Shown here piece by piece: positions 57,787 to 64,000 of a DNA stretch of 64,000 bases. The stretch comes from an uncultured bacterium. Lineage in GTDB: Bacteria; Cyanobacteriota; Vampirovibrionia; Gastranaerophilales; Gastranaerophilaceae. The notes under the pieces are model-generated. The model was not told where the DNA came from, did no database searches, and was given only the letters and a program-made list of their open reading frames with translations. A program made the translations under genes and the position numbers. The stretch is from assembly GCA_902766105.1 (NCBI GenBank), contig CACXCI010000032.1, positions 1 to 64,000 on the forward strand, written 5' to 3'. Every line of letters begins with the position of its first letter. The first letter of the stretch is position 1.

Positions 57787-59670
57787 ATGGCAGGTACGTG
57801 GGAAGAATTAGTAAGTAAGATTAAAGACAGGTTGGATATTGTTGATGTTATATCCGAGCAGGTCGTTTTAAAAAAACGTGGTCAAAGTTATTGGGGATTG
57901 TGTCCTTTTCACAAAGATAAAAATCCCTCATTTTGCGTAACCCCTCATTTGGGAATTTACAAGTGTTTTAGCTGCGGAGAAGCCGGTGATGCTCTGAAAT
58001 TTATTATGAAAACCCGCAATATTGAATTTAAAGATTTGATAATTGAGCTTGCCGATCGTTTTGGGTTTGAGGTTCCAAAATCTCATTCCAAATCTTCAGG
58101 GACAAAAGAATTAAAGGAGCAAATGCTTGCAGCGACCATGGTTGCTGCCGAATTTTATAATGATTTACTTTTAAGAAATAAAGATGCAAATGCTGAAATT
58201 GCAACGAAATATCTTACCAAAAGAGGTATTGGAACAGATATTATTAAAAAGTTTCACATAGGGGTTGCCCCAAAATCGTATTCAACTTTGTATGATGAAC
58301 TCAGAAAAGATTTTTCCAATGATGTTTTGGAAAAAGCAGGTCTGATTTTAAAAAGCGAAAAAAGTGGTTATATTGACCGTTTCAGAAACAGGGTTATAAT
58401 TCCTATTCAAAATGAAAACGGTGAATTTGTTGCATTTGGGGCAAGGGCTTTGGAAAAAGACCAAAATCCGAAATACTTAAATTCATCGGATTCATTGATA
58501 TATAACAAGAGTAAATTGTTGTATGGCTTATATACAGCAAAAGATGCAATAAGAAAAGAAGATTCCGTAATATTAATGGAGGGATATTTTGATGTAATAT
58601 CATCTCAAGCTCATGGTATCGAAAATTGTGTTGCATCTTGCGGAACATCATTAACATCAGACCATGTTAAACTTTTGTCCCGCTATACGAAATCTAGAAA
58701 AATTTATTTATCATTTGACACTGACAGTGCGGGCCAAAAAGCAACAACCCGCGGGGCAGAAATTATTAGAGATGTTTTTGCCGGTTTGGGGGATATAAAA
58801 CAGTTTGATGAAAGTTATGTATCATCCGATAAAGATAAATATGCCTGTGAAATTAGAGTAATTGCACCGCCTGAGGGTAAAGATCCCGATGAGTTTGTAC
58901 GTTCTGTCGGTGCGGATGCTTATAAGATGTATATGGAAAATGCACCATTATTTATAGATTTTAGACTTGAACAAATCTTAAAACAGAAAGATAATTACAA
59001 AACCCCGCAGGAAAAAGCTCAATATATTAAAAGTATAATACCTGTCTTATCAGAAATTAAAAACAGAATAATAAGATCGGAATATATAGATATGGTTGCT
59101 CAAACCCTTAGTATAGACGCAAATGCAATAAAAACAGAACTAAAAATATTTGAGCGTGCAAACCTACCGCAAGTAGATAGAATTGTTAAGAATGTAACAA
59201 AAAACAAATCTATATTAGAAAAAGCGCAAAAAAATTTATTGAGCGTTTTTCTAGTACCTGACAGTCCTCTATCATTTAGTCAAATAAGTGAAATGATGGC
59301 TGACGTTACATTCGAAGACGAAATATTAATAAATGTAAAATCTACAATTGACAAATTCGCGTGTACCGTAAATAATGTGAAGGAATTAATAGAACATTTA
59401 TATACTGAATATATTGATAACCCTGATGCTCAGACTGTTTTATCGGAGTTGACGGCGTTATCGGATGTATATAGAGGACTAGATGAAAAAGATTTTGGAA
59501 ATGTAATCAACGAAACCATTAACAAAATTAATCGTTGCAAACATGCCAAAGAAACCGAACACATTAAAAATATGTATAAAGGGATTAGCGATGATGATCC
59601 CGAAGCCCTAAAAATTCAAATACAACTAAGAGATAAAATAAAGAAATTAAGACAATCGGAGAAAATTTAG
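57787..59670 (+). CDS. dnaG: DNA primase DnaG
   Basis: 627 aa. Synthesises RNA primers at the fork. CHC2 zinc finger CPFHKDKNPSF ... YKCFSCG (about 38-63), primase core with FRNRVIIPIQNENGEFVAFGARAL, and the TOPRIM domain with ILMEGYFDVI, SCGTSLT and SFDTDSAGQKA metal residues. A helical C-terminal domain of about 170 residues should bind DnaB. The stop abuts the rpoD ATG (TAGATG), the old macromolecular-synthesis operon order dnaG-rpoD. Confidence 0.96.
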   Translation: MAGTWEELVSKIKDRLDIVDVISEQVVLKKRGQSYWGLCPFHKDKNPSFCVTPHLGIYKCFSCGEAGDALKFIMKTRNIEFKDLIIELADRFGFEVPKSHSKSSGTKELKEQMLAATMVAAEFYNDLLLRNKDANAEIATKYLTKRGIGTDIIKKFHIGVAPKSYSTLYDELRKDFSNDVLEKAGLILKSEKSGYIDRFRNRVIIPIQNENGEFVAFGARALEKDQNPKYLNSSDSLIYNKSKLLYGLYTAKDAIRKEDSVILMEGYFDVISSQAHGIENCVASCGTSLTSDHVKLLSRYTKSRKIYLSFDTDSAGQKATTRGAEIIRDVFAGLGDIKQFDESYVSSDKDKYACEIRVIAPPEGKDPDEFVRSVGADAYKMYMENAPLFIDFRLEQILKQKDNYKTPQEKAQYIKSIIPVLSEIKNRIIRSEYIDMVAQTLSIDANAIKTELKIFERANLPQVDRIVKNVTKNKSILEKAQKNLLSVFLVPDSPLSFSQISEMMADVTFEDEILINVKSTIDKFACTVNNVKELIEHLYTEYIDNPDAQTVLSELTALSDVYRGLDEKDFGNVINETINKINRCKHAKETEHIKNMYKGISDDDPEALKIQIQLRDKIKKLRQSEKI

Positions 59671-60771
59671 ATGACTAAAAAAAGACAACCAAGCTCCTCA
59701 GTAGTCAGCGTAATGGAAGATGAAACACTTGATTTACAAGATATAAGCGAGGATTCACTTTTAGACTCTGGACGTGATGGCATTAACTACATGAATGTTG
59801 ATATTTCAACAGACAATATTGAAGATATCGTTACCTCAAAATTGGATGACAAAGTTTCATCTGATGATATTTATATGATGCACTCTTCAGATGATGAGGT
59901 TGATCCTAACGATATCGGAGTACCTAAAAATATTGCAATAGACGATCCTGTAAGATTGTATTTGCGTGAAATCGGCAGAATTAAATTGTTATCTGCAAAT
60001 GAAGAAATTGAATTAGCAAGAAAAATCTTAGAAGGCGGAACTCCTGGTGCTATTGCCAAAAGAAAATTAGTTCAGGCAAACTTACGTTTGGTTGTAAGTA
60101 TCGCTAAGAAATATGTTGGTCGTGGAATGTTGTTCTTAGACTTGATTCAAGAAGGTAATTTAGGCCTAATTCGTGCAGCAGAAAAATTTGATCATGAAAG
60201 AGGTTTTAAATTTTCAACTTATGCAACATGGTGGATTAGACAGGCAATTACCCGTGCAATAGCAGATCAAGCAAGAACAATTCGTATCCCTGTTCACATG
60301 GTTGAAACAATAAACAAATTGAAAAAAGTTACAAGAAAGCTTGCTCAAGACTTGTCAAGAAAACCAACTGAGGATGAATTGGCAGCAGAAATGAATGTTT
60401 CTATTCCAAAACTTCGTGAAATTATTAAAATTGCACAAGAACCATTGTCATTAGAAACACCAATCGGCAAAGAGGAAGATTCTCGCTTGGGCGATTTTAT
60501 TGAAGATAAGGAAGCTGATGCACCGGTTAAAATGGTTGCTTCAGAATTGTTAAAAGAAGATTTGGCTGAAGTTCTATGCACACTATCTCCAAGAGAACGT
60601 GATGTACTTCGTTTACGTTTCGGTATGGATGATGGTCGTCAAAGAACTTTGGAAGAAGTCGGACAATTGTTCGGAGTTACTCGTGAACGTATCAGACAAA
60701 TTGAAGCAAAAGCTTTAAGAAAATTACGTCACCCGAATCGTAAAAAACGCTTAGAAGAATATGTTGAATAA
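59671..60771 (+). CDS. rpoD: primary sigma factor RpoD (SigA)
   Basis: 366 aa. Acidic N-terminal 85 residues replace a full region 1.1. Region 1.2 [28 protein letters not shown]; region 2 [61 protein letters not shown] recognises the -10 box; region 3; region 4.2 [31 protein letters not shown] reads the -35 box. Directly behind dnaG; terminator at 60775. Promoters found here with TTGAAT/TATAAT boxes would be its targets. Confidence 0.97.
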   Translation: MTKKRQPSSSVVSVMEDETLDLQDISEDSLLDSGRDGINYMNVDISTDNIEDIVTSKLDDKVSSDDIYMMHSSDDEVDPNDIGVPKNIAIDDPVRLYLREIGRIKLLSANEEIELARKILEGGTPGAIAKRKLVQANLRLVVSIAKKYVGRGMLFLDLIQEGNLGLIRAAEKFDHERGFKFSTYATWWIRQAITRAIADQARTIRIPVHMVETINKLKKVTRKLAQDLSRKPTEDELAAEMNVSIPKLREIIKIAQEPLSLETPIGKEEDSRLGDFIEDKEADAPVKMVASELLKEDLAEVLCTLSPRERDVLRLRFGMDDGRQRTLEEVGQLFGVTRERIRQIEAKALRKLRHPNRKKRLEEYVE

Positions 60772-60774
60772 TTG

Positions 60775-60807
60775 AAAAAAGAACCTCATAATTGAGGTTC
60801 TTTTTTT
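60775..60807 (+). terminator. terminator of dnaG-rpoD
   Basis: GAACCTCA-TAAT-TGAGGTTC with A-run before and TTTTTTT after. Confidence 0.9.
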
Positions 60808-60835
60808 ATCGATGCTATAATTTCTTATTAGAATT

Positions 60836-61121
60836 TCTCCCCTGAGGGGGAGATAAAGAGGGGTGCTACCTCTATTTTTATGAAATAAATTGTTCCCCAC
60901 CTAGCCTCCCCCATCGGGGAGGAACAAATTTTGTCATTCTGAGGCTTTAGCCGAAGAATCTCAAAAACTCTCAAGTTAATGAGATCTTTCGCTTCGCTCA
61001 AGATGACTGGTAAAACTTATTATGTTGAGCAATAACTGATGCGTCGTTTTGATGTGCTGTCAAAAACTTGATAATATAAATCGTTCCCCAGCTAACCTCC
61101 CCCATCGGGGAGGAACAAAAA
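60836..61121. repeat. cluster of palindromic elements after rpoD
   Basis: Holds three CTCCCCC-type hairpins (60836-60868 with CTCCCCCTGAGGGGGAG; 60891-60927 and 61082-61121 with CCTCCCCCATCGGGGAGG) of the DUF559-linked family. It also holds one diverged GTCATTCTGAG element (60933-60943 with CTCAAGATGAC at 60997-61007). No gene is seen in 60808-61150; a 63-aa frame at 61049 runs through a repeat and is not credible. Confidence 0.7.
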
Positions 61122-61150
61122 GTAGGGTGAAATTTATTACACCGCATAAA

Positions 61151-62215
61151 TTATTGCTGGCATGCATAATCAAATACTTTTTCATCAAGCGAATTTTTTC
61201 TTGGAGCAGACAGTTTTATATCGGAATACGCTATTCTTGAATAAGGATTATAGGTAAATGTATAACCAAGTTGTTTGTTTGAACAATCAATTTTATAGGT
61301 TTTATATTCTGTACTGTCGTTATTTTTGATAAGTTTCAGATAAACAAAATTATCTCTGTGCATAAACAAATTTTTGTTCATTATTCTGTAATTATCGGCA
61401 AATAATTGATAGTTTGTTTCAACATAATCATGAATTGATTGAGGTTTCTGCTTATAATAATTATTATCCCTCCAAACTTTCATATCAAAAGTAAATTGAA
61501 TATCAATTTGTTCCCCATTATATTCTTTTGGCAGAGGGTCAAACTTTTCAATTGTTTGAATTGCTCTTAGGCAGCTATTGTCATATTGCTCATCTCCTGA
61601 GGATGTTACAATCTCAGGCGGATAAGCCAAAGAACCGTCTTTTTTTATACCAATCAGCGTAACAACATTTCTGGATACTTCTTTTTGTACACGATTAACT
61701 GTCCAATTATTTTTAATTGTTTTTTGCAAATTTTGCATATATTTTGAAAAATCTATTTCATCTATATTAGACTTCTTCCAAAAATTTACCAACATTGTGT
61801 ATGAATTATTTTTATAGATATCAGGTAAAGGTTCAACTTTGGTGATTGTTTTGATGTAATTGTTTACGGAATTATTTAGATTTTCATCTTTTGAATGGTA
61901 TATTATTTTTGTATTGGTAATGGTGCCGTCTTTTTGGATTGTCAGTAGAACAATTGCACGCTCATTTGTATTTGCAAAAATTTTTTCTTTATCCCAATTT
62001 TTGCGAAGATTCTCGGCAACCGATTTGCTATATTTATTCATAGTATCATTGTTTGTATTTAGGTAATTAGTTGCCGGTTGATTAAATGTAAAATCAGATA
62101 CTTTATAAGTATTTGTACCTTCAATTTTTGGCAAAGTAATATCTTGAGCAAATACCGCACAGGCAAAAGTAAGCAAACCGAAAATTATTAAACTATTCCT
62201 AACTCCGAGATTCAT
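61151..62215 (-). CDS. periplasmic protein with two TonB-C-like domains
   Basis: 354 aa with signal peptide (MNLGVRNSLIIFGLLTFACAVFAQ). Two copies of the TonB/TolA C-terminal fold are seen: ENLRKNWDKEKIF ... AIVLLTIQKDGTITNTKIIYHSKDENLNNSV and KTIKNNWTVNRVQ ... VVTLIGIKKDGSLAYPPEIVTSSGDEQYDNSCLRAI. Each ends in EPLPDIYK or DPLPKEYN. A C-terminal part (KTYKIDCSNKQLGYTF, YSRIAYSDI) looks like a small surface-adhesion/Slr4-type domain. It may link inner- and outer-membrane complexes. No TonB box partner nearby. Confidence 0.7.
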   Translation of the reverse strand: MNLGVRNSLIIFGLLTFACAVFAQDITLPKIEGTNTYKVSDFTFNQPATNYLNTNNDTMNKYSKSVAENLRKNWDKEKIFANTNERAIVLLTIQKDGTITNTKIIYHSKDENLNNSVNNYIKTITKVEPLPDIYKNNSYTMLVNFWKKSNIDEIDFSKYMQNLQKTIKNNWTVNRVQKEVSRNVVTLIGIKKDGSLAYPPEIVTSSGDEQYDNSCLRAIQTIEKFDPLPKEYNGEQIDIQFTFDMKVWRDNNYYKQKPQSIHDYVETNYQLFADNYRIMNKNLFMHRDNFVYLKLIKNNDSTEYKTYKIDCSNKQLGYTFTYNPYSRIAYSDIKLSAPRKNSLDEKVFDYACQQ

Positions 62216-62243
62216 TGTTTAAAATTACTCCTAAATCTGATTT

Positions 62244-62307
62244 GTCGGCATGGCAATGCCGACCTGCTTTCTAATCATTTTATCGGGATAGCAATTCTGA
62301 CCTGCTA
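62244..62307. repeat. GTCGGCATGGCAATGCCGAC element
   Basis: GTCGGCAT-GGCA-ATGCCGAC (62244-62263) followed by CTGCTTTC. A diverged half (GGGATAGCAATTCTGACCTGC) lies at about 62284-62304. Related text at 22391 (GGATAGCAATCCCGACCTAC) and 1771. Another interspersed family. Confidence 0.6.
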
Positions 62308-62332
62308 TAAATTTTAGTGTATATTTACTCCC

Positions 62333-62521
62333 CTACCCCAAAATATCTTCTAAAATTTCCGCATTACGTGATGCGTTTTTCAATTGTTCTTTTGAAACTC
62401 TGCGCATATAATTTTTAAGTGCTTCTCTTATTAATTCGCTTCTTGAGCGGCTCTCCTTATCTGCAAGACCATCAACCTTGTTTAAAAATTCATCAGGCAT
62501 GGTAACCAAAATTTTAGCCAT
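62333..62521 (-). CDS. ribbon-helix-helix (CopG/MetJ-type) regulator
   Basis: 62 aa. KILVTMPDEFLNKVDGLADKESRSRSELIREALKNYMRR is the RHH fold: strand for major-groove contact, two helices for dimerisation. A short tail (NASRNAEILEDILG) could bind a partner. AGGGTTAG before the ATG. RHH proteins are often antitoxins, but no toxin gene adjoins: the upstream region holds a divergent gap and the downstream gene is the TonB-C protein. A transcription factor is the more likely role. Confidence 0.85.
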   Translation of the reverse strand: MAKILVTMPDEFLNKVDGLADKESRSRSELIREALKNYMRRVSKEQLKNASRNAEILEDILG

Positions 62522-62660
62522 ATAACTAACCCTTTCTTGTTTGAAATTATATCATAGCATGTTTATTTTTTCAAGTAAAATTACCAACTTTACTACCTCC
62601 TAAAGGATATTGAAAATCAATATTAAAATAATAAAATTATTTTGAAAGGAGAGAAAACTT

Positions 62661-63245
62661 ATGGAAGAAAACAGAACTGAAACTAATACAGAGGAAAAAA
62701 CAACTGTTATCAAAGAAACAGGAACAAGAAATTGTGATTGTAATGAGTTTGCTATATGGAAACCCATCGTATGCGGACTTTTAATTTTTTTAGGAGCATT
62801 TTGTGCATTTTATACTGTGGCGGATTGGCATTTTAAACGTATGATGCCAATGTCTATTATGCCTCCGAACTCCGGAATTGTCGATAAAATGATTCAAAAA
62901 GATATGCAAAAAATGGACAAAATGTTAAAACACAATGAAGACATGTATTTTCCTCGCAACTCAAAAGCGAATATTGTTCACCTAGAGCAAAATGAGGATA
63001 ATTATAAAGTAATTATTGATTTAAGAGCGTTTGATAATAACGATAAAAATGTTCAAGTCAAAACTAATGGTAACATTTTAACCATAAGTGCACGCACAAT
63101 AAAAAAATCAAAAAACAATGAACAAGTGTCTGAATTTCAGCAAAACTATATGTTTGGGGATAATGTTCAGCTTGCAAATCTTAAAAAAGAGATAGAGGGT
63201 CATTATTATGTAATAGAAATCCCTATTTCGGAAAATGATAAATAA
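62661..63245 (+). CDS. membrane-anchored Hsp20/alpha-crystallin-like protein
   Basis: 194 aa. Cytoplasmic Thr/Glu-rich start (1-33) with a CDC, one membrane helix at about 36-55 (PIVCGLLIFLGAFCAFYTVADW), a Met-rich linker (MMPMSIMPP, KMIQKDMQKMDKML), then an alpha-crystallin-type beta-sandwich: VHLEQNEDNYKVIIDLRAFDNNDKNVQVKTNGNILTISARTIKK and YVIEIPI (the IxI tail). A chaperone tethered to the membrane facing the periplasm is likely. AAGGAG before ATG, terminator at 63259. Confidence 0.75.
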   Translation: MEENRTETNTEEKTTVIKETGTRNCDCNEFAIWKPIVCGLLIFLGAFCAFYTVADWHFKRMMPMSIMPPNSGIVDKMIQKDMQKMDKMLKHNEDMYFPRNSKANIVHLEQNEDNYKVIIDLRAFDNNDKNVQVKTNGNILTISARTIKKSKNNEQVSEFQQNYMFGDNVQLANLKKEIEGHYYVIEIPISENDK

Positions 63246-63258
63246 TAAACAGCACTAC

Positions 63259-63290
63259 AAAGACCGGTCACATTGACCGGTTTTTATATT
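63259..63290 (+). terminator. terminator of the Hsp20-like gene
   Basis: AAGACCGGTCA-CAT-TGACCGGTTTTT. Confidence 0.85.
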
Positions 63291-63321
63291 TCTTTAGTTT
63301 TAAACCATTAGTGAAACCAGT

Positions 63322-63480
63322 TTAGACTAAACCCAGAACCTTTTTATACCATGAAAAAGATTCCAATTCTGTGCCGTTAAATGTAGTTTTAGCACATTGG
63401 CTTTTCAGGTACGATTCAAATTCATCTGTGAATTTTGATTTCACTTTTTTGATTTCCTTTTCTGAAATTGCTGTTGCCAT
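63322..63480 (-). CDS. 52-aa hypothetical protein
   Basis: A 52-aa gene. ATG at 63478-63480 has AAAGGAG 8 nt upstream, stop at 63322. Reads MATAISEKEIKKVKSKFTDE, then FESYLKSQCAKTTFNGTELESF and ends SWYKKVLGLV. Helical, basic, one cysteine. An extended -10 promoter (TGTTATAAT on the minus strand) overlaps a 21-bp palindrome at 63530, so it seems tightly regulated. No family recognised. The good ribosome binding site and promoter support a real gene. Confidence 0.6.
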   Translation of the reverse strand: MATAISEKEIKKVKSKFTDEFESYLKSQCAKTTFNGTELESFSWYKKVLGLV

Positions 63481-63529
63481 AGCACCTACTCCTTTTACAC
63501 ATAATCTCTATATGAGAACCTGTTACATT

Positions 63530-63550
63530 ATAACATGAAAGTCATGTTAT
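63530..63550. promoter_or_regulatory. operator-like palindrome ATAACATGA-AAG-TCATGTTAT
   Basis: Perfect 9-bp arms around a 3-bp centre. On the minus strand it overlaps an extended -10 box (TGTTATAAT) for the 52-aa gene, a position that suits a repressor. A further CATGAC lies 20 bp away. Region 63551-63701 upstream of the AcsE-like gene holds otherwise only A/T-rich DNA. Confidence 0.6.
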
Positions 63551-63701
63551 TTCTACTATAAAAACATGACAATTAAAATTTTTGCGTGTACAAAAGGGTT
63601 TGGTGTGTAAATTTTTGTTAAGACAAGTTGTTTTTATAAAATTATACATAATAAAACAAAATTTTGTGTAAATTTTGAGATATTTATGCTAAAATTTTTA
63701 T

Positions 63702-64000
63702 ATGATAACAATTGGAGAAAACATACATATAATTTCAAAAAGCGTCAGAGAAGCTTTAGAAAAAAAAGATGAAAATTTCATCAAAAATTTGATAAAATTT
63801 CAGCAAAATTTAGATTGCATTGACTTGAATGTCGGACCTGCAAAAGGAAAACTTGACAAGGTATTTGAGTGGTTAATTCCGCTTGCGGGGGATAAAAATA
63901 TCTCGCTAGATTCAACAAATTCACAGGCAATAATTGAAGGGTTTAATATGATAAAAAACTCTGAAAATTGCTTTATAAACAGTACCTCAAAGGATGAAAA
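63702..64000 (+). CDS. AcsE-like methyltetrahydrofolate methyltransferase, 5' part
   Basis: First 99 residues, cut by the window end. MITIGENIHIISKSVREALE, LDCIDLNVGPAKGKLDKVFEWL, ISLDSTNSQAIIEGF and FINSTS follow the pterin-binding TIM-barrel start of AcsE (methyl-THF:corrinoid iron-sulfur protein methyltransferase) and MetH, with the DLNxGP and SxDSxN folate-binding blocks. It would move a methyl group from methyl-THF to a corrinoid protein. The start is ATG 63702 without a clear ribosome binding site. Linked in theme to the MetE-like/CooC/FolD operon at 12.9-15.6 kb, though 48 kb away. Confidence 0.8.
   Translation, partial: MITIGENIHIISKSVREALEKKDENFIKNLIKFQQNLDCIDLNVGPAKGKLDKVFEWLIPLAGDKNISLDSTNSQAIIEGFNMIKNSENCFINSTSKDE

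Noticed and set aside
61049-61240. 63-aa open frame after rpoD
   Set aside because: It runs through a CTCCCCC palindromic element and into the antisense of the TonB-C gene; no ribosome binding site.
62333-62521. Antitoxin of a toxin-antitoxin pair
   Set aside because: RHH fold is clear, but no toxin-like gene adjoins on either side.

Overview
The window is about two-thirds A+T, densely coding, and comes from a diderm bacterium. Gene content points to a non-photosynthetic relative of Cyanobacteria, most likely Candidatus Melainabacteria (order Gastranaerophilales, gut-associated). The pointers are an LdpA-type two-cluster ferredoxin protein (a cyanobacterial family), a small stand-alone LuxR-type regulator like cyanobacterial PedR, yggS-sepF cell-division genes, an Omp85/BamA protein beside OmpH, and [FeFe]-hydrogenase maturase HydG as a sign of anaerobic fermentative life. 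No photosynthesis, tRNA, rRNA or CRISPR loci were seen. The taxon is inferred from families, not from a database search.

Layout. 1-8.9 kb: DUF4127 fragment, a candidate small RNA, a MenG/UbiE methyltransferase, ispF, HAD and Nudix hydrolases, hydG, two tandem glycine-rich paralogues and glmU. 9-12.3 kb: a DUF559 nuclease-like gene inside repeats, then an operon of a serine hydrolase, LdpA and a phosphopantetheinyl transferase. 12.5-17 kb: a leaderless small protein, a one-carbon operon (MetE/UroD-like, CooC-like ATPase, FolD), rplI and a ZIP transporter. 17-31.7 kb: yggS-sepF, ffh, class II aldolase, ROK sugar kinase, a 607-aa leaderless protein, a second DUF559 gene between direct repeats, an orphan DNA methylase, mutL, plsY, holB and holA. 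32-38 kb: murC-murB-ddl-ftsQ-polyprenyl synthase-lepB. 38-44.5 kb: a RAYT transposase in its REP cluster, thiL, GGDEF/HD-GYP protein, GT9 transferase and rsmD. 44.5-50.7 kb: murA, a diguanylate cyclase, a toroid protein, a soluble protein carrying the FlhA cytoplasmic domain, and a nucleoside phosphorylase. 50.8-64 kb: ompH, bamA, rsmI, lepA, a LuxR-type regulator divergent from two leaderless proteins, dnaG-rpoD, a TonB-C protein, an RHH regulator, a membrane-anchored Hsp20, a 52-aa gene and the start of an AcsE-like methyltransferase.

Three things stand out. (1) Five genes for leaderless proteins of unknown function each have an 11-bp palindrome, TTTGTWACAAA, 80-130 bp before the start codon. 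Two of them also carry sigma-28-like promoters with identical spacing, two have a flagellin-like layout of terminal helices around a middle region, and the window also encodes a soluble FlhA export-gate domain. Together these suggest an undescribed type III-like export regulon. (2) The intergenic regions are full of short palindromic elements of at least five families. Two families sit with candidate mobilising enzymes (RAYT with REP, DUF559 with CCTCACCC/CACCCCACCC-ended elements). Two elements sit in frame inside housekeeping genes (rsmD and thiL). (3) A circadian-input-type LdpA is translationally coupled to a penicillin-binding-type serine hydrolase that lacks the class A Glu166.
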